64,000 bases of DNA from Oscillospiraceae bacterium (GCA_020025575.1 JAHHRW010000006.1:1-64000), one strand, 5' to 3'; shown: positions 52,868 through 60,716, counted from the first letter of the stretch. The notes: generated from the sequence alone by a model not told the origin. Translations and numbers: made by a program.

Positions 52868-53107
52868 TTATAATTTCGTAATAAATGTTTTGCAATCCTT
52901 ACACCAAAAACTTGTAGATCGGCTCTTTAGAACAAATCCAATTGTGCTTGTTTCGTCTAAAACAATCCCGCCCTGTTTCTCAATCTTGGACTTGGTCAGC
53001 ACCCATCCATGGTACTCTTTGCCCTCAGGAAACCAGAAGATAGGGGCACTTTCTACACTTCTGAGGTAACCTGCCGACATTTCCCGATTGCAGTATGGAC
53101 ATATCAT
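52868..53107 (-). CDS. Small zinc-ribbon protein
   Basis: A 79-residue protein with two CxxC knuckles (CPYC at 3-6 and CKDC at 69-72), a GYLRSVESAPIFWFPEG segment typical of the PF20097/DUF6487-like proteins of Firmicutes, and no membrane helix. The function is unknown. AAAGGGGA precedes the ATG. The coding sequence is followed at once by a short copy of the terminator repeat. Confidence 0.7.
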   Translation of the reverse strand: MICPYCNREMSAGYLRSVESAPIFWFPEGKEYHGWVLTKSKIEKQGGIVLDETSTIGFVLKSRSTSFWCKDCKTFITKL

Positions 53108-53194
53108 ATAAAATCCCCTTTCAAGTTTTTTATATTAAAATTTACGATATCACAGGACCTATAAAAGGGTTTGACACAAATTGTCCGCAGCCAT

Positions 53195-53226
53195 TTGCCG
53201 TTCTGGATGATGGGACTGCGCGACAT
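53195..53226 (-). pseudogene. Fragment resembling the active-site region of spoIVB
   Basis: The 32 bases match the spoIVB stretch at 53930-53961 at 28 positions. Read on the minus strand they encode MSRSPIIQNGK, against MSGSPIIQNGK in SpoIVB, where the first Ser after Gly is catalytic. No open frame extends from it, so it looks like debris of a second spoIVB-like copy. Confidence 0.4.
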
Positions 53227-53291
53227 CAGTGATTTCCATTAGGGACAACCACTGCATCGCTTTATACTATCAACCCCTGTGTTTATCGATT

Positions 53292-53591
53292 TCACAGAGG
53301 ATAGACGATGCAGGCAATCACTGTAATCAGCCAGAGAATAGATAACAGCAGGGCGAATAACGTCCATTGCCGTTCATTTGCTGTCACCTGAGAATCACGC
53401 TTTGATGCTTTCACAGGGGGCTCAAGGAAGAGGGTAATTAAGCTTACGATAGCCACAATTTTGAAACTAAAGTTCCATTTACTCAGAGGAATCACCTCCA
53501 AAAGGCTCAACAAATTCCAAACAATTCCTCCAAGCAGACCCACAGACAATATTATTTTTTTACCCTTAATTTTCGTATAGATGCCCCTCAT
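53292..53591 (-). CDS. Small membrane protein, unknown function
   Basis: A 99-residue protein with three hydrophobic segments (about 14-30, 37-55 and 76-97) and a basic loop (VKASKRDSQVTANERQW) between the last two. I recognise no family. The ATG chosen is ten bases from GGAGG; an upstream in-frame ATG lacks a site. It lies alone between the spoIVB fragment and the repeat terminator. Codon use is less GC-rich than that of the neighbours. Confidence 0.55.
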   Translation of the reverse strand: MRGIYTKIKGKKIILSVGLLGGIVWNLLSLLEVIPLSKWNFSFKIVAIVSLITLFLEPPVKASKRDSQVTANERQWTLFALLLSILWLITVIACIVYPL

Positions 53592-53664
53592 CTTCTTTAT
53601 CCTCCGTGTATTAATCATGATGATGTACATTCTCATGCACCCACATTATATCACACAAAACAAC

Positions 53665-53699
53665 AAAGCGGCAGAGGAAAATTCCCTCTGCCGCTTTTT
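53665..53699 (-). terminator. Terminator of spoIVB, end of the repeat
   Basis: GCGGCAGAGGGAA pairs with TTCCTCTGCCGC (one mismatch) and on the minus strand runs into TTTGTTGTTTTG. The hairpin is nearly the same as at 52780-52815. Confidence 0.75.
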
Positions 53700-53839
53700 G
53701 CTTGTAACGAAACCGAACGTGGTGCTCCGAGCAGCGAATCAAAATGAGTTGATTGCCAGTGGCAATCACACCAATTCAAAACCCAATGGTGTGTCGATTC
53801 CAGAAATCTTCGGCACGCATTGCCCGCGGCGGCTCGCCG
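53665..53839 (-). repeat. 3'-UTR repeat copy after spoIVB
   Basis: Read on the minus strand it starts one base after the spoIVB stop: GGCGAGCCGCC (53838-53828), GGCAATGCGTGCCGAAG, CACACCATTGGGTTT, an extra ~70 bases, then GTTCGGTTTCGTTACAAGC and a terminator hairpin (53665-53699). The same blocks in the same order occur after rny. Confidence 0.78.
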
Positions 53840-54805
53840 CTACGCCGCCGCATCCAGCATATTCTCGACAAAAATGCCATACCCCTTGGTTGGGTCATTC
53901 ACCAGCACATGAGTCACCGCACCCACCAGCTTGCCGTTCTGAATGATAGGGCTGCCCGACATACCTGCCACAATGCCTCCAGTGGCTTTCAAAAGCGCCG
54001 GATCCGTGACCTGTATCATCATATCCCGACCGGTCTTTTTTTCCGGGTCAAAGACCTTCAAAATCTCCACGGAAAACGTTTCTACCGCATCGCCGGAGAT
54101 ATTGGACATAATCTCCGCCTGTCCCTCCTGAATCTCGGCGCACTCCGCCACCGGCAGCGCCTCTCCCCGAAATTCGCTGCACTGTCCAAAGATGCCGAAA
54201 GATGTGTTGCTCCTCAGCTGACCAATGACCTCATCGGCATTTACCGCGCCCTTCAACTGGCCGGGTTTTCCGATTTTTCCCGGTTTTACCCCGGCTACCG
54301 TGGCCCGATAGACGTTGCCTGTCTTCATCTGCGCCACAGCTCCCTGCTGATTGCTGACGCCGTGACCCAGCGCCCCAAAATCCCCCGTATTCGGGTCGTA
54401 ATAAGTGACGGTTCCGATGCCCGTTACACCCTCGCGAATGTAGACACCCAGTCTGGGGCCGCTTTCTGTCACCGCAGGCTCGAGCCTCAGCTGTCTTGAC
54501 TTACCATCTCTGCACAGTTCAATTTCCACAGAGCCGTCGGAGTGCTCCAGCGCCTCGTGCAGATCTGCCGCCGAATCCACAGATTGGTCGTCCACAGAAA
54601 CGATTTCATCTCCGATTAGGATTCCCGCATCTCTTGCCCGCTGACCGTAGGATTCATCATATGCAACCACCGTCACAGAACCCTCAGCCAGAGAGATTCC
54701 CACAACTTTGCCCACCGGAATCAGCATCTGCGATGCAAATGCCGGCACACTCATACAGAAAATCAACACCGTCGCCCAAACGGTGCCAAATAGCTTTCGA
54801 TTCAT
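53840..54805 (-). CDS. spoIVB: SpoIVB serine peptidase (family S55)
   Basis: Protease secreted from the forespore that triggers pro-SigK processing through SpoIVFA. It has 321 residues: a signal peptide or anchor (about 6-24), a PDZ domain (ILIGDEIVSVDDQSVDSAAD near 60-80) and the S55 peptidase domain with catalytic His in DFGALGHGVSN near 152 and catalytic Ser in VAGMSGSPIIQNGKLVGAV near 285. The B. subtilis protein is longer (about 425), mostly in the N-terminal region. GAGGGAG precedes the ATG; the upstream in-frame extension is not family-like. The stop codon abuts a repeat. Confidence 0.93.
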   Translation of the reverse strand: MNRKLFGTVWATVLIFCMSVPAFASQMLIPVGKVVGISLAEGSVTVVAYDESYGQRARDAGILIGDEIVSVDDQSVDSAADLHEALEHSDGSVEIELCRDGKSRQLRLEPAVTESGPRLGVYIREGVTGIGTVTYYDPNTGDFGALGHGVSNQQGAVAQMKTGNVYRATVAGVKPGKIGKPGQLKGAVNADEVIGQLRSNTSFGIFGQCSEFRGEALPVAECAEIQEGQAEIMSNISGDAVETFSVEILKVFDPEKKTGRDMMIQVTDPALLKATGGIVAGMSGSPIIQNGKLVGAVTHVLVNDPTKGYGIFVENMLDAAA

Positions 54806-54912
54806 TTCTCTATCTCCCTCCATTTTGTCTGCAAAAATAATATGCCGCAGACCGGACATAAATAGTCCATGGAAAAGGGGACATTTCATGCAAAAATTGG
54901 AAAATAAAATTT

Positions 54913-54921
54913 TTATCCACA
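54913..54921. promoter_or_regulatory. DnaA-box-like site upstream of spoIVB
   Basis: A perfect TTATCCACA stands about 110 bases before the spoIVB start and within an AAATTTTTATCCACAG context like that in the 52.6-kb repeat. One site alone proves nothing about DnaA. Confidence 0.35.
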
Positions 54922-55041
54922 GCTCGGTGATAACTGTGTTGATATTATGATCAATCAAAACATACTATATGATACATGGACAGCGGGAAATCCCTTTATT
55001 TTTTATGAAAACACGCATTTTTGCTGTGGCACATAAAATAA

Positions 55042-55070
55042 AAAAACAGTCTTCCAAAGAAGACTGTTTT
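55042..55070 (-). terminator. Terminator of the tRNA cluster
   Basis: On the minus strand AAAACAGTCTTC pairs with GAAGACTGTTTT (short loop) and runs into T. Confidence 0.88.
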
Positions 55071-55071
55071 A

Positions 55072-55148
55072 TGGGGTGGATGATGGGACTCGAACCCACG
55101 ATCTTCAGAGCCACAATCTGACGCCTTAGCCAACTAGGCCACACCCAC
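55072..55148 (-). tRNA. tRNA-His (GTG)
   Basis: Cloverleaf read on the minus strand: acceptor GTGGGTG/CATCCAC, anticodon stem TCAGA/TCTGA with loop TTGTGGC, T loop TTCGAGT, discriminator C73 and encoded CCA. A G at 55149 can serve as the extra 5' G of tRNA-His. Last of three tRNA genes. Confidence 0.95.
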
Positions 55149-55168
55149 CATATGAAATTCTGAGAAGT

Positions 55169-55245
55169 TGGTACGCCAGGAGGGACTCGAACCCCCGACC
55201 TACTGCTTAGAAGGCAGTTGCTCTATCCAGCTGAGCTACTGGCGC
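55169..55245 (-). tRNA. tRNA-Arg (TCT)
   Basis: Minus strand: acceptor GCGCCAG/CTGGCGT, anticodon arm ACTGC-CTTCTAA-GCAGT giving TCT, T loop TTCGAGT, discriminator A and encoded CCA. Confidence 0.95.
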
Positions 55246-55253
55246 GTTTTGAA

Positions 55254-55327
55254 TGGAGCGGGTGACGGGAATCGGACCCGCGTATCCAGCTTGGAAGGCT
55301 GGTGTTCTACCATTGAACTACACCCGC
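55254..55327 (-). tRNA. tRNA-Gly (TCC)
   Basis: Minus strand: acceptor GCGGGTG/CACCCGC, anticodon arm CCAGC-CTTCCAA-GCTGG giving TCC, T loop TCCGATT, discriminator T and encoded CCA. First of the three; only eight bases separate it from tRNA-Arg. Confidence 0.95.
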
Positions 55328-55393
55328 AGATCATAAACTGTTATAACTACTCAGCCCTGAGATTTTACCACAGTTCATGTCCATTGTCAAGTC

Positions 55394-56239
55394 TTATTCT
55401 AGAATTTCCGGAATCTTTTTATAAATCACATCTGCAACCGCTCCATCGGCGCAGTCACACACATTGCAGAATCGGTCTTTTACAATGGCGTCCCCGGGGC
55501 AATAGGCAAAATCCGCCGGGTTCAGCATGGTCACATCGTTCTCGCCATCGCCCACGCACACCAAAATTTTCCGACCCATTTTCTGCTGCAATTCCCTTGC
55601 ACTGCGCCCTTTAGAAACACCCTTGCAGTGCAGATCGATGATGCGTCTGCCCGCCCGGTAAACCACGGTCTTGTCCCCAAATTCCTGATTGAGAACCTTT
55701 TCCACCTGATCCAGCTGGGCAATTTCTTCCGCAGAGCCTTCAAACAGGTGGGATACATTGTTCTGAGTGATTTTTCCATAAATAGAGAATTTTAAAAACG
55801 CACCCAAATCATCCGCTTCCGCTGCATAGCCCCAGGCGCAGCGATTTGCGATGGTGAAGTCCCGCCACACGGGGTTTTCGCCCAAAGTGTAATGGGCATC
55901 CACCCCCTGCACCTCCACTGTCAAGTCCGGAAATAACTCCATACAGCGCTTTACCGCCTGCCTCCAGTCCAGATCAATGGGGTGCCGGAATGTAAACTGT
56001 TTCTTTTCCCAGTCATAGGCGGCACTGCCGTTGTACAGCAAAAGCGGCGCATTCACCTGAATCTGATCCATCAGATTCACAATCATGGGCAGGGATCTTC
56101 CAGTATTGATGGTAAAGGCACCGCCGTTTTCCATGAAATACGCAATTGCCTCCAGATTGCGCGCCGGAATAGAGGAATCCGGTGCCGTGAGCGTCCGGTC
56201 AAAGTCCACCGTCAGCAGGATATCTGAAAATTTTCCCAT
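55394..56239 (-). CDS. HAD-IIB (Cof-type) phosphatase
   Basis: Sugar-phosphate phosphatase-like protein of the Cof subfamily, 281 residues. Motif I is LTVDFDRTLTAPDSSIP near 9-25 (nucleophile Asp), motif II TINTGRSLPM near 40, the motif III Lys lies in CKGVSKGRSARELQ near 210, and motif IV is CVGDGENDVTMLNPADF near 233. Its first base is shared with the stop of the rluD-type gene (TAATG), so it is part of the lspA unit. The substrate is unknown. Confidence 0.86.
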   Translation of the reverse strand: MGKFSDILLTVDFDRTLTAPDSSIPARNLEAIAYFMENGGAFTINTGRSLPMIVNLMDQIQVNAPLLLYNGSAAYDWEKKQFTFRHPIDLDWRQAVKRCMELFPDLTVEVQGVDAHYTLGENPVWRDFTIANRCAWGYAAEADDLGAFLKFSIYGKITQNNVSHLFEGSAEEIAQLDQVEKVLNQEFGDKTVVYRAGRRIIDLHCKGVSKGRSARELQQKMGRKILVCVGDGENDVTMLNPADFAYCPGDAIVKDRFCNVCDCADGAVADVIYKKIPEILE

Positions 56240-57141
56240 TATCGTTTCTCCAGTTTTTCTATTACTTCTCTAAAATAATCAGGCAGCGGCGCATAGACCA
56301 TCACGGGTCTGCCATCCCGTGGGTGGCGGAAACACAAAGCCCCTGCGTGCAGACACTGGCTATCCTGCCCCAATTCCTTTTTCTTATGACCATACACGGT
56401 ATCCCCCAGAATCGGGTGTCCGATGGATGCCATATGGACACGGATCTGGTGGGTTCTGCCGGTTTCCAGCTTGCAGCGCACATGGGTATAGCCGGGGTAG
56501 CGCTTGACCACCTCCCAGTGGGTCACCGCCCGTCTGCCGCTGCGCTCGTTGATGCACATTTTTTTCCGATCCGTGGGATGACGGCCAATGGGTGCATCCA
56601 CCGTCCCGGAATCCTCCCGGAACGAGCCGCAGACGATGGCCTCATAGGTTCTGGCCATGGAGTGATCCTTCAGCTGGGATGCAAGCATGGTATGGGCATA
56701 GTCATTTTTGGCAACTGCCAGAAGTCCCGATGTATCCTTGTCGATCCGGTGAACGATGCCGGGTCGCAGTTCCCCATTGATCCCCGACAGGTTGTCCCCC
56801 ATGGCATACATCAAACCGTTGACCAGCGTATCATCCAGATGGCCTGCCGCCGGATGCACCACCAGCCCCTTGGGCTTGTTGATGACCAGCACATCGTCAT
56901 CCTCATAAACGATTTCCAGGGGCATTTCCCGGGGAATAATATCCGTAGGAACCGGTTCCGGAATGGTGACGCTGATTTCGTCCCCCACTTCCAAACGGTC
57001 ATTTTTCTTTGGTTTTTTCCCATTTCGCAGGACATTCCCCTGCTCGATGAGTCTTTGGGCGCCGGAACGGCTCATATCGGGAGCAACCCTCGCCAGGAAT
57101 GCATCCAGGCGTTCTCCCTGTTCTTCTGCGGTGAAGATCAT
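56239..57141 (-). CDS. RluA/RluD-family pseudouridine synthase
   Basis: Makes pseudouridine in large-subunit rRNA or another RNA. It has 300 residues: an N-terminal S4 RNA-binding domain (RLDAFLARVAPDMSRSGAQR, 10-29; GNVLRNGKKPKKND), then the catalytic domain with HRIDKDTSGLLAVAKND near 132 (nucleophile Asp) and KLETGRTHQIRVHMASIGHP near 220. This S4-plus-catalytic order is RluD-like (YlyB in Bacillus). The ATG chosen overlaps the lspA stop (ATGA); lspA-rluD pairing is widespread in Firmicutes. Confidence 0.93.
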   Translation of the reverse strand: MIFTAEEQGERLDAFLARVAPDMSRSGAQRLIEQGNVLRNGKKPKKNDRLEVGDEISVTIPEPVPTDIIPREMPLEIVYEDDDVLVINKPKGLVVHPAAGHLDDTLVNGLMYAMGDNLSGINGELRPGIVHRIDKDTSGLLAVAKNDYAHTMLASQLKDHSMARTYEAIVCGSFREDSGTVDAPIGRHPTDRKKMCINERSGRRAVTHWEVVKRYPGYTHVRCKLETGRTHQIRVHMASIGHPILGDTVYGHKKKELGQDSQCLHAGALCFRHPRDGRPVMVYAPLPDYFREVIEKLEKR

Positions 57142-57614
57142 TTCTTTTCGTCCTTCCAAAAGTCCTTGTTAAACAGCAGCAAATGGGCCAGCAGTAAAAT
57201 ACAGCCGCAGGTGATAAAGCAGTCCGCCACGTTAAATACCGGGAAACTGATAAACTCCGTTTCCACCATATCCACCACATACCCCAGGCGCAGACGGTCA
57301 ATCATATTGCCTAGCCCGCCGCCATAGATGGCTGCCACACACCAGCGCTCCAGATTGGTAAACGGCATGACTTTTTTCACCACATCATAGATCACTGCAA
57401 TGGTGAATCCCACAAAAATCAGGGCGAACAGCCACTGAGCACCCTGGAAGGAGGAAAATGCCGCGCCGGTATTCTGAACATAGGTAAAGTGGAACACCCC
57501 ATCCCAAAAGGGTACATCCTGAAACAGTTCAATATTAGAAACCGTCAAGAATTTTGTCCACTGATCTACTGCAACAATTCCGGCTGCAAATAGCATCATC
57601 CATACATACATCAT
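57138..57614 (-). CDS. lspA: Lipoprotein signal peptidase (signal peptidase II)
   Basis: Membrane aspartic peptidase that removes lipoprotein signal peptides. It has 158 residues and four helices. Marks: DQWTKFLTV near 18, VQNTGAAFSSFQGAQW near 46, and the catalytic region AAIYGGGLGNMIDRLRLGYV near 95, plus FNVADCFITCG near 123, whose Asp is the second catalytic residue. I place the start at the first of two adjacent ATGs seven bases after GGAGG. First gene of the lspA-rluD-HAD unit; a client lipoprotein is encoded at 25.6 kb. Confidence 0.95.
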   Translation of the reverse strand: MMYVWMMLFAAGIVAVDQWTKFLTVSNIELFQDVPFWDGVFHFTYVQNTGAAFSSFQGAQWLFALIFVGFTIAVIYDVVKKVMPFTNLERWCVAAIYGGGLGNMIDRLRLGYVVDMVETEFISFPVFNVADCFITCGCILLLAHLLLFNKDFWKDEKK

Positions 57615-57648
57615 TTGTAATCCTCCAAAAATGCATATAATTTTGTTC

Positions 57649-57678
57649 ATTTTATCATGGTATAAATGGTTTTGTCAA
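57649..57678 (-). promoter_or_regulatory. Promoter of the lspA operon
   Basis: On the minus strand a perfect TTGACA (57678-57673) and TAAAAT (57654-57649) are spaced by 18 bases, about 40 bases before the ATG. Confidence 0.68.
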
Positions 57679-57689
57679 TCAACACCAAA

Positions 57690-57713
57690 GACCTCCCCGG
57701 TGTGGGGAGGTCA
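57690..57713 (-). terminator. Terminator of the Cys/Gly-rich protein gene
   Basis: On the minus strand GACCTCCCC pairs with GGGGAGGTC around a short loop; TTTGGTGTTG follows, a rather poor T run. Confidence 0.65.
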
Positions 57714-57722
57714 GGTAGGTGC

Positions 57723-57908
57723 TTAGCAGCAGCAGTTGTTGTCACAGCCGCAGCCATTGCCGCATCCGTTACCGCCGCAGCCATTGCCGTTGCCGTAGCC
57801 GTAGCCGGTGCCACAGCCGTTGCCATAGCCATTACCGCAGCAGCAGAACAGAATCAGCAGAATGATGATCCACATACAGTTATTCCCACAGAAATTGTTA
57901 TTGTACAT
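57723..57908 (-). CDS. Cys/Gly/Asn-rich small protein (chorion-like)
   Basis: A 61-residue protein: a short polar N-terminus with two cysteines (MYNNNFCGNNC), a hydrophobic helix (WIIILLILFCCC, about 13-24), and a low-complexity tail of GNG, GCG and YGN units ending in CCC. It has 13 or so cysteines. Such chorion-class high-cysteine peptides occur in Clostridia near sporulation or envelope genes and may be surface or coat components; no function is proven. GGAGG lies eight bases before the ATG and a terminator follows. Confidence 0.72.
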   Translation of the reverse strand: MYNNNFCGNNCMWIIILLILFCCCGNGYGNGCGTGYGYGNGNGCGGNGCGNGCGCDNNCCC

Positions 57909-58041
57909 ACCAGATACCTCCTGATAGATTTGAGGAACGGTTTCATGCCGCTCATTCCATGTTATTCTCCAGAAGGATTTTTGCTACTGCTCTGCTGCGC
58001 AAAAATGCCGCCCAAAAGCGGGCGGCATTTGCTGGTTTCAT

Positions 58042-58923
58042 TTAGTTTGCACCGGCAAGAATCTTTGCAAGTGCGGAATTTGCATCCAGAATGATGGTCT
58101 TTTCGTCACCGGACAGGCTCTGTCCCAGGGCATCCAGCGCGATGGTAAACTCATAAAAATCTTTTTTCTCAGGGCTGTCATAGGCTTCTGCCAGCATACG
58201 CATGTACTCCGCCTCACCTTCAGCCTCCAGCTTTGCAGCCTCAGCCTTGGCGTTGGATACGATGATGTTCACCTGCTTATCCACATCATTGCGGATAATG
58301 GCAGCATCGTAGTTACCATCAGCGGTGAACTTCTCCGCCATCTGATTTCTTTCGGAAATCATACGGGAATACACGGCATTTTCGTTGGATTCCGGCAGGT
58401 CAAAGCGCTTGATCTTTACATCATCCACGGCAATGCCATAGCTATCGGCCAATTTGTCCACGTTGGAGGAGATGCCCTCATAGATTTCATTTCTCTCGCC
58501 GCCGTCTTCCATGTTGATGATATCAGACTGGGCCAGCGTACCCATAACGGTTTTCAGGGCATTGTAGGTCAGCGCATCCAGACGCTGCTCTGCAACAGTC
58601 GTGCTGCCCAGAGTCTGATAGAATTTCTTGGGCTCCTCAATCCGCCACAGGATATAGCAGTCGGCAGTCATATTCTGCTTGTCAGAAGTCAGAACATCAC
58701 TGGGGGGAATGTCATACAGCATGGCAGCCTTTGGAAAATACTTCACAGAATCCAGAAACGGCACCTTGAAGTGCAGGCCGGGACGGTCGGAAGTGCTGAT
58801 GATTTTTGAAAATCGAACGGTGCAGGCATACTCATTTTCTGGCACGGTAAAGGTTCCGGCGGCCACAACCACCACAACAACCAGTGCAAGAACGGTCAAC
58901 ATAATTTTTATAGATTTTTTCAT
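58042..58923 (-). CDS. hflC: HflC-like SPFH protein
   Basis: Membrane-anchored SPFH protein, partner of HflK; the HflKC complex encloses and controls the FtsH protease. It has 293 residues: an N-terminal helix (about 5-23), the SPFH domain (PGLHFKVPFLDSVKYFPKAA near 48; TADCYILWRIEEPKKFYQTL near 85), then a helical part with VYSRMISERNQMAEKFTADG near 180 and KAEAAKLEAEGEAEYMRM near 225. The order of motifs is that of HflC. Its start overlaps the hflK stop by four bases. Confidence 0.87.
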   Translation of the reverse strand: MKKSIKIMLTVLALVVVVVVAAGTFTVPENEYACTVRFSKIISTSDRPGLHFKVPFLDSVKYFPKAAMLYDIPPSDVLTSDKQNMTADCYILWRIEEPKKFYQTLGSTTVAEQRLDALTYNALKTVMGTLAQSDIINMEDGGERNEIYEGISSNVDKLADSYGIAVDDVKIKRFDLPESNENAVYSRMISERNQMAEKFTADGNYDAAIIRNDVDKQVNIIVSNAKAEAAKLEAEGEAEYMRMLAEAYDSPEKKDFYEFTIALDALGQSLSGDEKTIILDANSALAKILAGAN

Positions 58924-59951
58924 TCTGCAGTTCCTCCTTGCTGTACGAACTGGTCAAGCGGCAGCAGCATCTGGGTGTTCCCATTGCTGCCTGTGTCGAT
59001 GAACACTTTTACACCGGGCAGAATGTTGCGGATTGCCTCATAGTACATTCTGGACTTGGTGATTTCGGGGTCTCGGGCGTACTCTGCATACATGGCATTG
59101 AACATTGCCACCTGCTCAGATGCCTCGTTGATACGTTTTTGTTTCAGATACTCGCCGTTCTGAATCAGCTTATCCGCCTGAGACTGGGCATCGGGCAGCT
59201 TAGCATTCTGATAGGCTTTTGCATCGTTGACCACGGTTTCAGCCTTCTGTTTTGCCGTTTCAACGGCCTTGAAGGCCTCAATAACCTCCTGCGTGGGGGG
59301 CTCGGAATCCTGAATCTTCACATCCACCAGAGAAAGACCGATGTCATACTCCTCAAGGATCTGGGTAACCAGTTCCTTGACCTGCATCTGCACGCCTTCT
59401 TTACCGTCTGTCAAAACTGCATCCACAGAAGTGGAACCAACCACGTTCCGAACCTGACTCTGAATCAGATTCCGAAGGATCATCTGCGGATCGTTGGATG
59501 CATACAGATAGCGAACCGGGTCAGAAATCTTATATTCCACGAAGAATTCCACGTTAACGATGTTGTAGTCACCGGTAATCATGGTGCTTTCCTCTTCCAC
59601 CACATCGTACCCTTCCGGAGCATACGCATCGGTGCGGTAGCCCAGCTCCAGTTTCTGGTAGACGTTTACATTGACCTTTCGCACCCTCTGAATGCCGAAG
59701 GGCAGTCGGAAGTGAACACCTGCATCGGTCACATTGGTTACTTTGCCAAAGGTGGTGACCACTGCCTGCTGCTTGTCATCAACGGTATAGAAACAAGTGG
59801 TTGCACCAATCACGACAATCGCAATCAAAATTACAATTAACGCTGTTTTTTTGGCCATTTTAAAGCCAAATTTCTTTTTTCCCTTTTGAGGGGCTGGTTC
59901 CGGGGTTGGCTGTCCATCAGCAGACCACCGATAGGTTCCGTTTTCTTCCAT
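58920..59951 (-). CDS. hflK: HflK-like SPFH protein
   Basis: SPFH protein with a 35-residue cytoplasmic, Pro-rich N-terminus before its membrane helix (about 34-54), which is typical of HflK. It has 343 residues. The SPFH domain includes TTFGKVTNVTDAGVHFRLPF near 66 and QSQVRNVVGSTSVDAVLTDG near 165, followed by a long helix (KAVETAKQKAETVVNDAKAY near 228). The C-terminal end is rich in Gln. Coupled to hflC by a four-base overlap; a DUF1836 regulator gene lies five bases upstream. Confidence 0.88.
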   Translation of the reverse strand: MEENGTYRWSADGQPTPEPAPQKGKKKFGFKMAKKTALIVILIAIVVIGATTCFYTVDDKQQAVVTTFGKVTNVTDAGVHFRLPFGIQRVRKVNVNVYQKLELGYRTDAYAPEGYDVVEEESTMITGDYNIVNVEFFVEYKISDPVRYLYASNDPQMILRNLIQSQVRNVVGSTSVDAVLTDGKEGVQMQVKELVTQILEEYDIGLSLVDVKIQDSEPPTQEVIEAFKAVETAKQKAETVVNDAKAYQNAKLPDAQSQADKLIQNGEYLKQKRINEASEQVAMFNAMYAEYARDPEITKSRMYYEAIRNILPGVKVFIDTGSNGNTQMLLPLDQFVQQGGTAE

Positions 59952-59956
59952 AAATT

Positions 59957-60523
59957 CTATTCTCCTTTCATGTTGAGCTGGGATAGCATGGACTGTGCTT
60001 TACACTGAAGCTGGGATGCCCACCACGCAATCAGCATAATCTCCAGTACCTGCTCTACCCGCTCTTTTGCACCGGGAAATGGTTCCCGGTAGTCCATTAA
60101 ACTGTTGTGGATGCACGCAATCAGGTTTTTTTCATCATCGATATCCCCCTCATAAGTGGCCGCAACCTGCAAAAATGCGAAGTACAGCTGGGTATCGTCA
60201 ATGGAGTCATCGGATTCATCATCCAGATTGCCATTGATGTACGAGAGCAATCCACAAATTTTTTCCATGGGCATGGCGTTCTTCATCATATTGATGATCA
60301 GAATTCTGCAAAACTGACGGCAGGTATATCGTTTGTCCACAGGCGAAGACAAAAATCCCCGCTTTACCCAGTTCTGCACCGCATAAGGCTCCAGCCCTGT
60401 GGCCTTGGCCACTTGACTGCGCATAATCCCTCCTGCCAAAAACATGGAGCGAATCTGCTCCTGCATGGCCTCGGGTTTTGCACGGTCAGCCGGAATTACC
60501 GTGCCCGGTATCGTCCATTCCAT
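59957..60523 (-). CDS. DUF1836 helix-turn-helix protein
   Basis: Predicted DNA-binding protein of the DUF1836 family, 188 residues. The N-terminal half looks like a MerR-type helix-turn-helix (MRSQVAKATGLEPYAVQNWV near 34-53, then KRYTCRQFCRILIINMMKNA), with an acidic middle (DDESDDSIDDTQ). Family members are unstudied regulators of Firmicutes. GGAGG is seven bases before the ATG. Being first in the hflK-hflC unit, it may regulate that operon. Confidence 0.78.
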   Translation of the reverse strand: MEWTIPGTVIPADRAKPEAMQEQIRSMFLAGGIMRSQVAKATGLEPYAVQNWVKRGFLSSPVDKRYTCRQFCRILIINMMKNAMPMEKICGLLSYINGNLDDESDDSIDDTQLYFAFLQVAATYEGDIDDEKNLIACIHNSLMDYREPFPGAKERVEQVLEIMLIAWWASQLQCKAQSMLSQLNMKGE

Positions 60524-60554
60524 TTGTTCACCTCCATGGATTAGTGATGGCATG

Positions 60555-60583
60555 ATTGTATAACGCAATTACGTGATTGTCAA
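60555..60583 (-). promoter_or_regulatory. Promoter of the DUF1836-hflKC operon
   Basis: On the minus strand a perfect TTGACA (60583-60578) and TACAAT (60560-60555) are spaced by 17 bases, about 32 bases before the ATG. Confidence 0.75.
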
Positions 60584-60687
60584 TAGGGGTTATTGAACTT
60601 CGTATATCTGCACAGTTTTGGTATATCCAATTTGTATATATCGATATAATTCAATCTAATTACGTTTTGGAACACCGATTTTTCTTC

Positions 60688-60716
60688 TTTACGAACCGCA
60701 AAAAATAGAGTAAAAT
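60688..60716 (+). promoter_or_regulatory. Promoter of the zinc-ribbon membrane protein gene
   Basis: TTTACG and TAAAAT are spaced by 17 bases, about 33 bases before the ATG. Confidence 0.55.
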
